The notes beneath the pieces are model-generated. The model made no database searches, had not been told where the DNA came from, and saw nothing but the letters and a program-made list of their open reading frames with translations. Positions 1-9,336 of a DNA stretch of 64,000 nt are shown here, one piece after another. How positions within the stretch are numbered: position 1 is the first letter of the stretch; each line of letters starts with the position of its first letter. This DNA comes from Arenicella xantha (GTDB lineage Bacteria > Pseudomonadota > Gammaproteobacteria > Arenicellales > Arenicellaceae), in contig NZ_QNRT01000003.1 of NCBI RefSeq assembly GCF_003315245.1, forward strand, positions 248,947-312,946, written 5' to 3'. The translations under genes and the position numbers were made by a program.

Positions 1-123
1 GACAACATCAAGATGCAAGTTGAGTTGATTGCTCCAATCGCGATGGAAGAAGGTCTTCGTTTTGCGATTCGTGAAGGTGGCCGTACTGTTGGTGCGGGTG
101 TTGTAGCGAAAATTACTGACTAA
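1..123 (+). CDS. tuf: Elongation factor Tu, C-terminal end (partial)
   Basis: The first 40 codons of the window read in frame into a TAA stop and match the end of EF-Tu domain 3 ([20 protein letters not shown], then [10 protein letters not shown] and a final KITD). EF-Tu carries aminoacyl-tRNA to the ribosomal A site as a GTP complex. The gene start lies outside the window. Placement just before rpsJ is the usual str-S10 junction in proteobacteria. The identification is secure even from this fragment. Confidence 0.95.
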   Translation, partial: DNIKMQVELIAPIAMEEGLRFAIREGGRTVGAGVVAKITD

Positions 124-134
124 ATCTGGTAGGC

Positions 135-154
135 GCTCTCGGTTCGCTGAGAGC
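135..154 (+). other. Stem-loop between tuf and rpsJ
   Basis: GCTCTC (135-140) pairs with GAGAGC (149-154), and GG/CT can extend the stem around a TTCG loop. No T-run follows, so it is a poor candidate for an intrinsic terminator. It could be a processing or mRNA-stability element at the boundary of the str and S10 transcripts. About 6 nt further on, TTAAAA (160-165) and TATATT (183-188) are spaced by 17 nt and could be a weak S10 promoter. Confidence 0.4.
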
Positions 155-205
155 TCTGCTTAAAAGTCACTATAAGAATATTTATATTAAGGTTATAGGT
201 TAACT

Positions 206-523
206 ATGAGCGTCGAAAATCAAAAAATTCGGATTCGACTAAAGGCTTTTGATCACCGCATGATCGATCGCTCGGCACAGGAAATTGTGGAAACAGCTAA
301 GCGCACAGGCGCTATGGTGTGTGGCCCAATTCCATTGCCAACACGCATTGAGCGAATGACTCTCTTGCGTTCACCTCACGTGAACAAGAAAGCACGAGAC
401 CAGTTCGAAGTACGTACTCATAAGCGTATCGTCGATATCGTTGAGCCCACTGACAAAACTGTTGATGCGTTAATGCGTCTTGATTTGGCAGCCGGTGTAG
501 ACGTTGAAATTAAGGTTAACTAG
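206..523 (+). CDS. rpsJ: 30S ribosomal protein S10 (NusE)
   Basis: This 105-residue protein matches S10 over its whole length, including the N-terminal [14 protein letters not shown], the central GPIPLPTR and the [20 protein letters not shown] stretch. S10 sits in the head of the 30S subunit and, as NusE, joins the transcription antitermination complex with NusB. It opens the S10 operon. AAGGTTATAGG a few bases upstream of the ATG may serve as the ribosome binding site. The 82-nt gap after tuf is too short for a long L4-responsive leader like that of Escherichia coli. Confidence 0.98.
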   Translation: MSVENQKIRIRLKAFDHRMIDRSAQEIVETAKRTGAMVCGPIPLPTRIERMTLLRSPHVNKKARDQFEVRTHKRIVDIVEPTDKTVDALMRLDLAAGVDVEIKVN

Positions 524-550
524 GACTTCAGTTTAGTCGCTGATAAGTCC
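523..550 (+). other. Stem-loop on the rpsJ stop codon
   Basis: GGACTT (523-528) pairs with AAGTCC (545-550), and CAG (529-531) with CTG (540-542), giving nine pairs with a 2-nt bulge and an 8-nt loop. The stem starts at the last base of the rpsJ stop codon. There is no T-run, so it is more likely an mRNA stability or translation-coupling element than a terminator. Confidence 0.4.
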
Positions 551-583
551 CTCTAACCAATCACTAATAGAGTTGATAGAAAA

Positions 584-1225
584 ATGTCACTTGGATTAAT
601 TGGACAAAAAATAGGTATGACGCGCGTCTTCCAAGAAGATGGTCGCTCAGTGCCTGTTACGGTAGTAGAAGTATCTACTAACCGTGTCACACAGGTTAAA
701 ACGGTCGAAACTGACGGTTATGAAGCTGTGCAAGTAGCAAGCGGTGAACGTCGTGCAAATCGCGTTCCAAAAGCGCTTGCTGGTCACTATGCTAAAGCTA
801 AAGTAGCACCAGGTACTCGACTTGTTGAGTTTCGTGTTAATGCGACTGAAGCTGAGCTCGAAATCGGGTCGGAAATCAAAGTCGATTTGTTTGAAGCAGG
901 CCAAAAGGTAGATGTGCAAGGCACAAGTATCGGTAAAGGTTTTGCTGGCGGTATTAAGCGATGGGGTTTTGGTGGTTTGCGTGCAACCCACGGTGTCTCC
1001 GTTTCTCACCGTTCACTCGGTTCGACTGGCCAATGTCAAGACCCAGGTAAGGTCTTCAAAGGCAAGAAAATGGCTGGTCACATGGGCGCACGTAAGCGTA
1101 CGCAGCAGGGCCTTGAAGTAGTTCGAGTTGATGCTGAGCGTAACGTCATTTTGGTGAAGGGTTCTGTGCCTGGATCAAAAGGTGGCAGCGTGATCATTAA
1201 GCCTTCTGTTAAAGCTAAGAAGTAG
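584..1225 (+). CDS. rplC: 50S ribosomal protein L3
   Basis: The 213-residue protein matches L3, an early assembly protein whose long loop reaches the peptidyl transferase centre. The family motif [14 protein letters not shown] lies near residues 155-168. The glutamine methylated by PrmB in relatives (Gln150 of E. coli L3) is present at residue 150 in a GQCQDPG context. It is the second gene of the S10 operon, 60 nt after rpsJ and 9 nt before rplD. Confidence 0.98.
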   Translation: MSLGLIGQKIGMTRVFQEDGRSVPVTVVEVSTNRVTQVKTVETDGYEAVQVASGERRANRVPKALAGHYAKAKVAPGTRLVEFRVNATEAELEIGSEIKVDLFEAGQKVDVQGTSIGKGFAGGIKRWGFGGLRATHGVSVSHRSLGSTGQCQDPGKVFKGKKMAGHMGARKRTQQGLEVVRVDAERNVILVKGSVPGSKGGSVIIKPSVKAKK

Positions 1226-1234
1226 GTCACTATC

Positions 1235-1837
1235 ATGGAACTTAAACAACAAAATGGTTCGGCCCTAAAAGTCTCTGAGGCTGTTTTCGGCGCGGATTAT
1301 AACGAAGCATTGATTCATCAAGCAGTGGTGGCATATCAAGCCGGCGCGCGTCAAGGTACTCGTGGCCAGAAGAATCGTTCTGCGGTTTCTGGTGGCGGTG
1401 CTAAGCCTTGGCGTCAGAAAGGTACAGGCCGAGCGCGTGCTGGTACTTCTCGAAGCCCAATTTGGCGTGGTGGTGGTAAAACGTTTCCTGCTGGACCTCA
1501 AGACTTCTCACAGAAAATGAACCGCAAAGCATACCGTATTGCGATTCGTTCGATTCTTTCTGAGTTGGTTCGTCAAGACCGCTTGGTAGTCGCCGACGAT
1601 TTCGTCGTGACTGAGCCAAAGACTAAGCAATTAGTCGCCAAGATGAATGATTTCAAATTGGACGACGTGTTGATCGTAACGCATGAATTCGATGAGAACT
1701 TGATTCTAGCGTCGCGTAATTTGTACCACGTCGGAATTTTGGAAGCGCAGGAAATTAACCCTTTGAGCTTGATCGGTTTCGATAAGGTCTTAATGACGAC
1801 CGAAGCGATTAAGCAAATCGAGGAGAAATTAGCATGA
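1235..1837 (+). CDS. rplD: 50S ribosomal protein L4
   Basis: This 200-residue protein matches L4. The basic loop that lines the exit tunnel ([14 protein letters not shown], near residues 58-71) is intact. In enterics L4 also represses its own operon by acting on the S10 leader; I see no equivalent leader here. Its TGA stop overlaps the rplW ATG by four bases (ATGA), which points to translational coupling. Confidence 0.98.
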   Translation: MELKQQNGSALKVSEAVFGADYNEALIHQAVVAYQAGARQGTRGQKNRSAVSGGGAKPWRQKGTGRARAGTSRSPIWRGGGKTFPAGPQDFSQKMNRKAYRIAIRSILSELVRQDRLVVADDFVVTEPKTKQLVAKMNDFKLDDVLIVTHEFDENLILASRNLYHVGILEAQEINPLSLIGFDKVLMTTEAIKQIEEKLA

Positions 1838-2148
1838 GTCAATCTAAGCTAAGCAAAGACGAATTATATAAGGTGATTATTTCACCAATCGTCACCGAGA
1901 AAAGCACTCGCGCAGCTGAGCATCACGGTCAAGCCGTGTTCCAAGTTGCAAATAGCGCTAATCGTCACGATGTTAAAGCAGCTGTTGAGCAAGCATTTGA
2001 CGTTGAAGTCGAATCAGTGAAGATCTTGAACGTGAAAGGTAAAACTAAGCGTTTTGGTAATGCTCTCGGTAAGCGTAACGATCGTAAAAAAGCATACATA
2101 CGTTTGAAAGACGGCAGTGATATTGATTTCACTGAGTTCCAAGCGTAA
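1834..2148 (+). CDS. rplW: 50S ribosomal protein L23
   Basis: The 104-residue protein matches L23, which borders the exit tunnel and docks trigger factor and SRP. Recognisable segments are [12 protein letters not shown] near the N-terminus and [14 protein letters not shown] in the middle. It overlaps rplD by four bases and sits 43 nt before rplB, the standard S10-operon order. Confidence 0.97.
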   Translation: MSQSKLSKDELYKVIISPIVTEKSTRAAEHHGQAVFQVANSANRHDVKAAVEQAFDVEVESVKILNVKGKTKRFGNALGKRNDRKKAYIRLKDGSDIDFTEFQA

Positions 2149-2191
2149 GTACGTCTAAAGACAAGTAGTTAAGAGAAAAGGTAATTAGAAA

Positions 2192-3016
2192 ATGGCATTG
2201 GTAAAGTTAAAACCTACCTCACCCGGTCGCCGCGGTACGGTTCGAGTTGTTAACTCGGATCTGCACAAAGGCGAAGGCTTTAAGCCTTTGTTGGAGTCCA
2301 AGCGTGCGATTAGTGGTCGTAATAACGTAGGTCGCATCACTGTCCGTCATCGTGGTGGCGGTCATAAGCGTAAATATCGTGTTATTGATTTTCGTCGTAA
2401 CAAAGACGCTATCCCTGCGAAAGTAGAGCGTTTGGAATATGACCCGAATCGTAGCGCTCATTTGGCACTGTTGTGTTATGCAGACGGCGAGCGTCGTTAC
2501 ATTTTGGCTCCGAAAGGCCTGAATGCTGGTGATTCGGTAATCTCTGGATTGGATGCTCCAATTGCAGTAGGTAATACCTTGCCGCTACGCAACATTCCTG
2601 TTGGTTCAGTAGTTCATAATGTTGAACTAAAGCCTGGTAAAGGCGGCCAGTTGGCTCGCTCTGCCGGTACCTCGATTCAGTTCGTTGGTAAAGAAGGTAA
2701 TTACGCTCAGATCAGAATGCGTTCTGGTGAGATGCGTAAAGTGCACTTAGAGTGTCGCGCTACCTTAGGTGAAGTAGGTAACTCAGAGCATTCATTGCGC
2801 AAATTGGGTAAAGCTGGTGCGAAGCGCTGGCGTGGTATTCGCCCAACCGTTCGCGGTGTGGCAATGAACCCGGTAGACCATCCGCATGGTGGTGGTGAAG
2901 GCCGTACCTCAGGTGGACGTCATCCAGTATCACCAACGGGTGTGCCAACCAAAGGTTACCGTACACGTAGCAACAAACGCAGCGATTCGATGATTATTCG
3001 TCGTCGCAAGAAATAA
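2192..3016 (+). CDS. rplB: 50S ribosomal protein L2
   Basis: At 274 residues this is a standard-length L2. It carries the RNA-binding segment [11 protein letters not shown] (near residue 55) and the C-terminal [14 protein letters not shown] motif (near residue 225) that contains the conserved histidine near the peptidyl transferase centre. L2 is needed for subunit association. It lies between rplW and rpsS in the S10 operon. Confidence 0.98.
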   Translation: MALVKLKPTSPGRRGTVRVVNSDLHKGEGFKPLLESKRAISGRNNVGRITVRHRGGGHKRKYRVIDFRRNKDAIPAKVERLEYDPNRSAHLALLCYADGERRYILAPKGLNAGDSVISGLDAPIAVGNTLPLRNIPVGSVVHNVELKPGKGGQLARSAGTSIQFVGKEGNYAQIRMRSGEMRKVHLECRATLGEVGNSEHSLRKLGKAGAKRWRGIRPTVRGVAMNPVDHPHGGGEGRTSGGRHPVSPTGVPTKGYRTRSNKRSDSMIIRRRKK

Positions 3017-3040
3017 GGGATAGAGGTCTAGATAAATACT

Positions 3041-3313
3041 ATGGCACGTTCAATTAAAAAAGGTCCATTTGTAGACCATCACCTTTGGGCAAAGGTTGAG
3101 AAGGCCGCGGCAGCACATGACCGCAAGCCTATCAAAACTTGGTCACGTCGCAGCATGATTATGCCTGAATTTGTAGGCTTAACGATTGCGGTTCATAACG
3201 GCCGTCAGCATGTACCTGTGTTGATTTCCGAGAATATGGTTGGTCACAAGTTGGGCGAGTTTTCACCAACTCGTACCTTCAAAGGCCATATCGCTGATAA
3301 GAAAGGTCGATAG
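3041..3313 (+). CDS. rpsS: 30S ribosomal protein S19
   Basis: The 90-residue protein begins [15 protein letters not shown] and contains [11 protein letters not shown] and [12 protein letters not shown], all typical of S19. S19 pairs with S13 in the 30S head and contributes to the intersubunit bridge. It is 24 nt after rplB and 11 nt before rplV. Confidence 0.98.
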   Translation: MARSIKKGPFVDHHLWAKVEKAAAAHDRKPIKTWSRRSMIMPEFVGLTIAVHNGRQHVPVLISENMVGHKLGEFSPTRTFKGHIADKKGR

Positions 3314-3324
3314 GAGCAATAGAT

Positions 3325-3672
3325 ATGCAAGTTAAAGCTACTGCAAAAAACGTACGTATCTCGCCACAAAAAGCGCGATTAGCTGTGGATCTGATTCGCG
3401 GTAAATCGGTTGCGCGTGCTCTTGAGATTCTTTCATTTAGTGAGACCAAAGCGTCTACGCTAGTTAAGAAAACGCTAGAGTCTGCGATCGCTAACGCGGA
3501 ACATAACGAAAGTGCTGACATCGATGAGTTGTTTGTTGCTAAATGTTTTGTTGACGAAGGTCCGACCATGAAGCGTATGCGTCCGCGTGCAAAAGGCCGC
3601 GCGTTCGGAATTTTAAAGCGTTCTAGTCACATTACAGTGGCCGTGAGCGATGATCTAGCAGGAGGCCAGTAA
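3325..3672 (+). CDS. rplV: 50S ribosomal protein L22
   Basis: This 115-residue protein matches L22. The N-terminal [17 protein letters not shown] and the C-terminal beta-hairpin region with [14 protein letters not shown] are present; the hairpin lines the exit tunnel and is where macrolide-resistance changes arise in relatives. Its TAA stop shares one base with the rpsC ATG (TAATG), so the two are probably translationally coupled. Confidence 0.97.
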   Translation: MQVKATAKNVRISPQKARLAVDLIRGKSVARALEILSFSETKASTLVKKTLESAIANAEHNESADIDELFVAKCFVDEGPTMKRMRPRAKGRAFGILKRSSHITVAVSDDLAGGQ

Positions 3673-4349
3673 TGGGTCAGAAAGTACATCCTAATGGAAT
3701 GCGTCTTGGCATTGTTAAAGACTTCAATGCTAAGTGGTATGCCGATAAGACCGACTATGCAAAGTTCTTGTTACAAGACTTGAAAGTTCGCGAGTTTCTA
3801 GAGAAGAAACTTAAGAATGCAGCGGTTAGCGAAATTACTATTGAGCGTCCTGCGCAAAATATCAATGTGATTATCCACACGGCTCGTCCAGGTATCGTAA
3901 TTGGTAAAAAAGGCGAAGATATTGACCGTATGCGTAAAGCAATTGCGGCCATGACTGGTCTGCCAACACAAGTGTCGGTAGAAGAGATTCGTAAGCCTGA
4001 AATTGATTCTCAATTAGTTGCTGATGGAATTTGTCAGCAGCTAGAGAAACGCGTAATGTTTCGTCGTGCGATGAAACGAGCGGTTCAGTCTGCAATGCGT
4101 GCTGGTGCTCAAGGTGTGAAAGTGATGATTTCTGGCCGTTTAAACGGTGCTGAAATTGCACGCTCGGAATGGTATCGCGAAGGTCGTGTGCCACTTCATA
4201 CACTACGTGCCGATATCGATTACGCCACTTCAGAAGCTCTTACTACTTACGGCATTATTGGCGTAAAAGTATGGATCTTCAAAGGTGAAGTGTTTCAAGC
4301 GCTGAATAGCGCGCCTGCAGAAGAAGCAAAACCTGCGGCGAAGTCTTAG
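3672..4349 (+). CDS. rpsC: 30S ribosomal protein S3
   Basis: The 225-residue protein opens [14 protein letters not shown] and contains a type II KH domain with the [12 protein letters not shown] loop near residue 75. S3 lies at the mRNA entry channel and contributes helicase activity with S4 and S5. The final residues are Ala/Glu/Lys-rich, as in other S3 tails. The start overlaps the rplV stop by one base. Confidence 0.98.
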   Translation: MGQKVHPNGMRLGIVKDFNAKWYADKTDYAKFLLQDLKVREFLEKKLKNAAVSEITIERPAQNINVIIHTARPGIVIGKKGEDIDRMRKAIAAMTGLPTQVSVEEIRKPEIDSQLVADGICQQLEKRVMFRRAMKRAVQSAMRAGAQGVKVMISGRLNGAEIARSEWYREGRVPLHTLRADIDYATSEALTTYGIIGVKVWIFKGEVFQALNSAPAEEAKPAAKS

Positions 4350-4386
4350 ACTTCCCCGGTTGCGAAAAGTTTAGAGGTTAATAGAA

Positions 4387-4800
4387 ATGTTATTACCAAA
4401 GCGTACCAAATTCCGCAAAGCGCACAAAGGGCGTAATCGCGGATTGGCTCACACTGGAAACAAGGTGAGCTTCGGAGAATTCGGTTTACAGTCAACTACA
4501 CGTGGTCGAATGACTTCGCGTCAGATCGAAGCGGCTCGTCGAACTATTACACGTCACATTAAACGTGGCGGTCGAGTTTGGATTCGAGTGTTTCCAGATA
4601 AGCCAGTTTCTAAAAAACCATTAGAAGTTCGAATGGGTAAAGGTAAAGGTAACCCGGAATTTTGGGTTATGGAAGTTAAGCCAGGTCAGATGTTGTACGA
4701 ATTGCAAGGCGTTAGCGAAGAACTCGCACGCGAAGCTTTCGAACTGGCAGCAGCTAAGCTTCCATTCAAATGTAAATTTGTTAAGCGTCAAGTCGGATAA
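4387..4800 (+). CDS. rplP: 50S ribosomal protein L16
   Basis: This 137-residue protein begins [17 protein letters not shown] and contains [13 protein letters not shown] and [11 protein letters not shown], the diagnostic L16 segments. L16 organises helices near the A site and the peptidyl transferase centre. It sits between rpsC and rpmC in the canonical order. Confidence 0.98.
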   Translation: MLLPKRTKFRKAHKGRNRGLAHTGNKVSFGEFGLQSTTRGRMTSRQIEAARRTITRHIKRGGRVWIRVFPDKPVSKKPLEVRMGKGKGNPEFWVMEVKPGQMLYELQGVSEELAREAFELAAAKLPFKCKFVKRQVG

Positions 4801-4817
4801 GGCTGGGAACATTAGAT

Positions 4818-5027
4818 ATGGCTACTGAATCAAGAGCAGCTGAATTGCGAGCTAAATCGGCTACTGAGTTGAAAGACGAATTGGTTGAATTACGTAAAGA
4901 AGAATTCGGCCTTCGCATGAAAAGAGGGACTGGTCAATTGGCAGACACCGCGCGTTTCAAAAAGATTCGCCGCGACGTGGCTCGCATCAAGACCATCCTT
5001 AACGAACAAGCTAAAACAGCTTCCTAA
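4818..5027 (+). CDS. rpmC: 50S ribosomal protein L29
   Basis: The 69-residue protein has the helical hairpin of L29 ([20 protein letters not shown], then [11 protein letters not shown]). L29 lies beside L23 at the exit tunnel and helps dock nascent-chain factors. It is slightly longer than the 63-residue E. coli form because of an N-terminal and C-terminal extension of a few residues. Confidence 0.96.
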   Translation: MATESRAAELRAKSATELKDELVELRKEEFGLRMKRGTGQLADTARFKKIRRDVARIKTILNEQAKTAS

Positions 5028-5044
5028 GGTTAGAGAGAATCAAG

Positions 5045-5308
5045 ATGACTGAGAACACTGGTGCCCGTACTGTTGAAGGCAAAGTGGTGAGCAACAAGGC
5101 TGAAAAAACTATTTCAGTATTAGTTGAGCGCCGCGAAAAGCATCCTTTGTATGGCAAGTATATTCGCAAATCGACAAAATTCCTCGCACACGATGAAGCC
5201 AATGAATGCGGTGAAGGCGACAAAGTGCTGATCGAAGAGTGTCGCCCATTGTCAAAGCACAAGACTTGGCGTTTGGTTAAAGTGATCGAAAAAGCAGTAA
5301 TTGTTTAA
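5045..5308 (+). CDS. rpsQ: 30S ribosomal protein S17
   Basis: This 87-residue OB-fold protein matches S17, with [18 protein letters not shown] and the [14 protein letters not shown] segment. S17 binds 16S rRNA early in 30S assembly. It ends the S10 block; the following 66-nt gap to rplN is where the spc operon begins in enterics. I find no well-spaced promoter in that gap. Confidence 0.97.
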   Translation: MTENTGARTVEGKVVSNKAEKTISVLVERREKHPLYGKYIRKSTKFLAHDEANECGEGDKVLIEECRPLSKHKTWRLVKVIEKAVIV

Positions 5309-5374
5309 TCGAACACTCGAAGTCAAACTAAGTCGAATTGAATTTAACGCACTGAATAGAATTGGAGTAACCCC

Positions 5375-5743
5375 ATGATTCAAATGCAAAGTATTTTAGA
5401 TGTAGCTGATAACAGTGGTGCACGCAAAGTTATGTGTATCAAAGTATTGGGCGGGTCTAAACGTCGTTACGCCGGAATCGGTGACGTGATCAAAGTCAGC
5501 GTAAAAGAAGCGCTACCCAATTCTCGTGTGAAGAAAGGTGGTGTTTATGATGCGGTTATCGTACGCACCCGTAAGGGCGTACGTCGCCCAGACGGATCAG
5601 TCATCCGCTTTGATAAAAACGCTGCGGTTATTTTAAACGCTTCTCGTCAGCCAATGGGCACTCGTATCTTTGGGCCTGTGACTCGTGAGTTGCGTGGCGA
5701 TAACTTTATGAAAATCGTTTCTCTAGCGCCAGAAGTGCTTTAG
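5375..5743 (+). CDS. rplN: 50S ribosomal protein L14
   Basis: The 122-residue protein starts [20 protein letters not shown] and contains the [15 protein letters not shown] signature of L14. L14 forms part of intersubunit bridges and interacts with L19. A GGAG ribosome binding site lies just upstream of the ATG. It is the first gene of the spc block. Confidence 0.98.
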   Translation: MIQMQSILDVADNSGARKVMCIKVLGGSKRRYAGIGDVIKVSVKEALPNSRVKKGGVYDAVIVRTRKGVRRPDGSVIRFDKNAAVILNASRQPMGTRIFGPVTRELRGDNFMKIVSLAPEVL

Positions 5744-5772
5744 ACGATTATTCAAAATAGGCAGAGAACAAG

Positions 5773-6087
5773 ATGAATAAGATTAAAAAAGACGACACCG
5801 TAATTGTGATCAGCGGTCGCGATAAAGGCAAAACTGGCAAAGTACTCCAGATTTTGGAAGACGGACGTGCGTTGGTAAACGATATAAACCTCGTTAAGAA
5901 ACACACGAAAGCAAACCCGATGGCTGGTGTAACCGGCGGCATTCTGTCAAAAGAAGCCCCGATTCAATTGTCTAATGTTGCGATTTTGAATCCTAAGACT
6001 AACAAGGCGGATAAAGTTCGCATTGAAGGCGAAGGCAAAGACAAGCATCGTGTATTTAAATCGGATGGCAGCAAGGTTGACGCGTAA
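5773..6087 (+). CDS. rplX: 50S ribosomal protein L24
   Basis: This 104-residue protein contains a KOW motif ([20 protein letters not shown], near residues 6-25) and matches L24, an initiator of 50S assembly at the exit-tunnel rim. It lies 29 nt after rplN and 35 nt before rplE. Confidence 0.97.
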   Translation: MNKIKKDDTVIVISGRDKGKTGKVLQILEDGRALVNDINLVKKHTKANPMAGVTGGILSKEAPIQLSNVAILNPKTNKADKVRIEGEGKDKHRVFKSDGSKVDA

Positions 6088-6122
6088 GCGCCAAACCCTC
6101 CATCTACGACAGGTATAGAACA

Positions 6123-6665
6123 ATGACTAGATTGCAAGAACATTACGTAAAGAATGTGGTTCCTCAATTGCAAGAGAAATTTCAATTTTCGAGCGCGATG
6201 CAAATTCCTCGCATCACCATGGTCTCCATTAATATGGGTCTAGGTGAAGCCGTTGGTAACAAGAAAATTATCGAGAGTGCGGTTGCCGATCTTGAAGCGA
6301 TTACTGGTCAGAAACCAGTAGTGACTTTGGCCCGTAAATCAGTTGCTGGATTCAAAATTCGTGACGGTTGGCCGATTGGTGCGAAGGTAAATCTTCGTCG
6401 TGATCGTATGTATGAATTTTTGGATCGCTTGATTTCAATTGCGATCCCACGAATTCGTGACTTTCGCGGTTTAAATTTGAAGTCGTTTGACGGTCGCGGA
6501 AACTATACGTTCGGTTTGAAAGAACAGATCGTGTTCCCTGAGATCGATTATGACAAAGTAGACTCACTACGTGGTATGGATGTAACCATTACTACTAGCG
6601 CTGCTACTAATGAGGAAGCTGAGGCACTATTACGTGGCTTCAACTTCCCACTGAAGACCAAATAA
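6123..6665 (+). CDS. rplE: 50S ribosomal protein L5
   Basis: The 180-residue protein matches L5, which binds 5S rRNA and contacts S13 and the P-site tRNA. Visible family segments are [27 protein letters not shown] and [20 protein letters not shown]. In E. coli the S8 repressor acts near the start of this gene; I did not identify an S8-like fold by eye. Confidence 0.98.
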   Translation: MTRLQEHYVKNVVPQLQEKFQFSSAMQIPRITMVSINMGLGEAVGNKKIIESAVADLEAITGQKPVVTLARKSVAGFKIRDGWPIGAKVNLRRDRMYEFLDRLISIAIPRIRDFRGLNLKSFDGRGNYTFGLKEQIVFPEIDYDKVDSLRGMDVTITTSAATNEEAEALLRGFNFPLKTK

Positions 6666-6714
6666 TTACAACGCCTTCGGTTAGTCCGGGGTTTATAGAG
6701 TTAGAGACACAGCT

Positions 6715-7020
6715 ATGGCTAAAAAATCAATGATCGCTCGCGAAACGAAGCGTACCAAACTGAACAACCGCTTTGATGCGCGTCGTGAAGAGTTGAAAGC
6801 AGTCGTCAGCAATGAAGATGCTGACTACGATTCAAAATGGGACGCGATGATGGCTTTGCAGAAGTTGCCACGCGATTCAAGTAAAGCACGTCAGCGTAAC
6901 CGCTGCGGTTTGACTGGACGCCCACACGGCTACTATCGCAAGTTCGGCCTAAGCCGTAACAAGCTTCGTGAAATCATTTTAAAAGGCCAAGCGCCGGGTG
7001 TTGTGAAAGCGAGTTGGTAA
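6715..7020 (+). CDS. rpsN: 30S ribosomal protein S14, zinc-independent form
   Basis: At 101 residues this is the long S14 without the CxxC zinc pairs of the short form; only one cysteine is seen, in [21 protein letters not shown]14 belongs to the 30S head. The long form is usual for gammaproteobacteria and does not need zinc. Confidence 0.97.
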   Translation: MAKKSMIARETKRTKLNNRFDARREELKAVVSNEDADYDSKWDAMMALQKLPRDSSKARQRNRCGLTGRPHGYYRKFGLSRNKLREIILKGQAPGVVKASW

Positions 7021-7073
7021 CAGCAAACGCCTAACAACGATCCAAATAACAGAGATAGAAACGGTACAGCACC

Positions 7074-7466
7074 ATGATGACAGACCCAATCGCGGATCTA
7101 CTAACGCGTATCCGCAACGCGCACCATGCTGAAAAAATTTCTTTGACCATGCCTGGTTCAAAGATCAAATCAGCAATTGCGAAGGTGTTACAAGACGAAG
7201 GTTACATCGAAGGCTTTGAAGCTGCTTCAGAGGACGGTAAACCTACGTTGACAATCAAATTGAAGTACTACGAAGGTGAGCCCGTTATCGAGCAAATCCA
7301 GCGTATCAGCAAGCCTGGTCTTCGCGTTTATAAAAGCGCTGAAGAGCTTCCGAAAGTAAATGGTGGCTTAGGTATTGCTATCGTTTCAACTAGTAAAGGC
7401 ATTATGACTGACCGCGCGGCTCGTACCGCTGGTGTTGGTGGTGAAGTGCTTTGCTCCGTTAGCTAA
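7074..7466 (+). CDS. rpsH: 30S ribosomal protein S8
   Basis: This 130-residue protein begins [16 protein letters not shown] and ends in the RNA-binding [13 protein letters not shown] segment of S8. S8 binds the central domain of 16S rRNA and, in enterics, represses the spc operon. Its stop codon lies inside a small inverted repeat at 7460-7477. Confidence 0.98.
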   Translation: MMTDPIADLLTRIRNAHHAEKISLTMPGSKIKSAIAKVLQDEGYIEGFEAASEDGKPTLTIKLKYYEGEPVIEQIQRISKPGLRVYKSAEELPKVNGGLGIAIVSTSKGIMTDRAARTAGVGGEVLCSVS

Positions 7467-7477
7467 TTTATTAGCTA
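7460..7477 (+). other. Inverted repeat on the rpsH stop codon
   Basis: TAGCTAA (7460-7466) pairs perfectly with TTAGCTA (7471-7477) around a TTTA loop, so the stop codon is inside a 7-bp hairpin. It is A+T-rich and has no T-run after it. A role in protecting the upstream mRNA or coupling to rplF is possible, but it could also be chance. Confidence 0.3.
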
Positions 7478-7538
7478 GTTTATTAAGTAAGCTGAGGCGC
7501 AAAGTCGTCAATAAGCTGCATTAATCGAGAATTTAGAC

Positions 7539-8072
7539 ATGTCTAGAATTGCAAATGCACCTGTCAGTATACCAAGCGGCGTTGAAGTGACGCTTGATGG
7601 TCAATTGGTTAAGGTGAAGGGATCGAAAGGTCAACTCGAGTGGAATGTCCATGAGTTGGTCACTGTCAAACAGGAAGATACTGACATAAAAGTATCGGCC
7701 AATCGAGACAGTAAAGAAGCCGTTGCGTTGGCTGGTACCACACGCGCGTTGGTCAATAATATGGTAACTGGCGTTAGCGCTGGTTTTCAGAAAAAGCTAA
7801 CAATTATAGGTGTTGGTTATCGTGCACAAGCACAAGGTCAAACATTGAATTTGACGTTGGGTTTTTCACACCCAGTTGCTTACGCCATTCCAGAAGGTAT
7901 CAAGGTTGAAACGCCAAGTAACACCGAGATCGTTGTTTCCGGTGTTGATAAGCAAGCCGTTGGCCAAGTAGCAGCAGAGATTCGCGCCTATCGTAAACCT
8001 GAGCCTTATAAAGGTAAGGGTGTTCGGTACGCTGATGAATATGTATTGCGTAAGCAAGCTAAGAAGAAGTAA
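7539..8072 (+). CDS. rplF: 50S ribosomal protein L6
   Basis: The 177-residue protein has the two-domain L6 pattern with [21 protein letters not shown] near the N-terminus and the C-terminal signature [15 protein letters not shown]6 lies near the sarcin-ricin loop where translation GTPases bind. It follows rpsH by 72 nt and precedes rplR by 14 nt. Confidence 0.98.
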   Translation: MSRIANAPVSIPSGVEVTLDGQLVKVKGSKGQLEWNVHELVTVKQEDTDIKVSANRDSKEAVALAGTTRALVNNMVTGVSAGFQKKLTIIGVGYRAQAQGQTLNLTLGFSHPVAYAIPEGIKVETPSNTEIVVSGVDKQAVGQVAAEIRAYRKPEPYKGKGVRYADEYVLRKQAKKK

Positions 8073-8086
8073 TCGGGGAGTTAGAC

Positions 8087-8443
8087 ATGAAAGATAAAAA
8101 ATTAGCACGTCTGCGTCGGGCTCGTAAGCTCCGCGGAAAAATCGCCCGACAAGGTGTTTCTCGTTTGAGTATTCACCGTACTTCACAGCATATTTATGCG
8201 CAGGTGATTGATGAAACAGGCAGCCGCGTACTCGCTGCTACATCAACGTTGAGCCCTAGCATTAAGAAAGAAGCCAAGAACACTGGCAACTGCGAAGCCG
8301 CAGCGTTAGTGGGCAAAGAAATTGCTGAGTTAGCGAAACAAGCTGGCGTTGAGTCAGTTGCCTTCGATCGATCTGGTTTTCGTTACCATGGTCGCGTTAA
8401 AGCACTGGCTGAAGCGGCTCGCGAAGCTGGCTTGCAGCTGTAA
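8087..8443 (+). CDS. rplR: 50S ribosomal protein L18
   Basis: This 118-residue protein matches L18, the 5S rRNA binder of the central protuberance. [20 protein letters not shown] near the start and [23 protein letters not shown] at the end are typical; the latter is the most conserved part of the family. A GGGGAG ribosome binding site precedes the ATG. Confidence 0.98.
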   Translation: MKDKKLARLRRARKLRGKIARQGVSRLSIHRTSQHIYAQVIDETGSRVLAATSTLSPSIKKEAKNTGNCEAAALVGKEIAELAKQAGVESVAFDRSGFRYHGRVKALAEAAREAGLQL

Positions 8444-8463
8444 TACATACCAGGAGATTAATT

Positions 8464-8982
8464 ATGGCTGGTCCAAAAAGAAATTCACGTAACGATCGTG
8501 AGCCTGTAGATGAGAGCTTAGAGCAACTTATCAACGTACGTCGTGTAGCGAAAGTTGTAAAAGGTGGTCGAATTTTCGGTTTCTCGGCTTTGACAGTAGT
8601 CGGAGACGGTAACGGTAGCATCGGCATTGGTCGTGGTAAGTCGAAAGAGGTTCCTCTTGCTGTGTCTAAAGCGATGGATTCAGGTCGCCGCGATATGAAA
8701 AAAGTACATTTGGTAGGTGGCACACTACAGTATCCTGTAGTTGCAACTCACGCCGGATCTACCGTTGTCATGCGCCCGGCTTCACCGGGTACCGGCATCA
8801 TTGCTGGTGGCACCATGCGCGCAGTATTCGAAGCGGCCGGCGTTAAAGACGTTTTGGCTAAGTGTATTGGTTCTACTAATCCGGTAAACGTTGTTCGTGC
8901 GACTCTAAAAGGTTTGCGATCAATTAATAGTCCTGAATCTGTAGCGGCTAAGCGCGGCAAATCAGTAAAAGACATCTTATAA
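8464..8982 (+). CDS. rpsE: 30S ribosomal protein S5
   Basis: The 172-residue protein contains the S5 dsRBD-like N-terminal domain ([21 protein letters not shown], with [10 protein letters not shown]) and the C-terminal [18 protein letters not shown] region. S5 acts in decoding fidelity and mRNA unwinding. An unusually long 161-nt gap to rpmD follows and contains a structured inverted-repeat element. Confidence 0.98.
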   Translation: MAGPKRNSRNDREPVDESLEQLINVRRVAKVVKGGRIFGFSALTVVGDGNGSIGIGRGKSKEVPLAVSKAMDSGRRDMKKVHLVGGTLQYPVVATHAGSTVVMRPASPGTGIIAGGTMRAVFEAAGVKDVLAKCIGSTNPVNVVRATLKGLRSINSPESVAAKRGKSVKDIL

Positions 8983-9000
8983 GGTTAGGGCGATAGCGTA

Positions 9001-9088
9001 AGTAACGATAGCGGTCAGTCATGACGAAGGTTTATTCGTCGTGGACAGTGTAGAAATAGCACTGTTTACTGACCTCGCTAAGATTACT
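9001..9088 (+). promoter_or_regulatory. Candidate three-way-junction RNA element between rpsE and rpmD
   Basis: A compact fold can be drawn from the bases alone. The outer helix pairs 9001-9005 with 9084-9088; after a 3x3 internal loop, 9009-9013 pairs with 9076-9080, and after a 2-nt bulge 9014-9019 pairs with 9068-9073. Inside are two hairpins: 9020-9028 with 9035-9043 (nine pairs, one wobble, hexaloop), and 9045-9050 with 9060-9065, whose loop can close further as TA/TA around a GAAA tetraloop. The junction has almost no unpaired bases. It lies inside the spc operon, and rpmD after it lacks a strong Shine-Dalgarno site. It could be a cis-regulatory RNA, an RNase target or a mobile palindromic repeat; I do not recognise a named family. 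Confidence 0.55.
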
Positions 9089-9143
9089 GGCAAATTGACT
9101 CCTTTATAAGAAGCGTTCAAATTCAAACTTTCGGTATAGACAA

Positions 9144-9332
9144 ATGGCTAACGAAAAGAAAATTAAAGTGACTCTAGTCAAGAGCATGTTTGGTCGTGGT
9201 GCGAAGCACATGGCCTGTGTTAAAGGCTTAGGTTTACGTCGCATGCACCATTCGGTTGAGGTGATTGATACACCTGAAAACCGTGGCATGATTAACAAAG
9301 TTTCTTACCTTCTAAAAACGGAAGAGGTATAA
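9144..9332 (+). CDS. rpmD: 50S ribosomal protein L30
   Basis: This 62-residue protein matches bacterial L30: [16 protein letters not shown], then [22 protein letters not shown]. It sits between rpsE and rplO as expected. The bases before the ATG (GGTATAGACAA) give only a weak ribosome binding site, and a structured element lies about 55 nt upstream, so its translation may depend on upstream RNA structure. It ends 4 nt before rplO. Confidence 0.97.
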   Translation: MANEKKIKVTLVKSMFGRGAKHMACVKGLGLRRMHHSVEVIDTPENRGMINKVSYLLKTEEV

Positions 9333-9336
9333 GACG

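Noticed and set aside
647-1009. 120-codon frame opposite rplC
   Set aside because: Antisense shadow of a highly conserved ribosomal protein gene; no family resemblance and no ribosome binding site.
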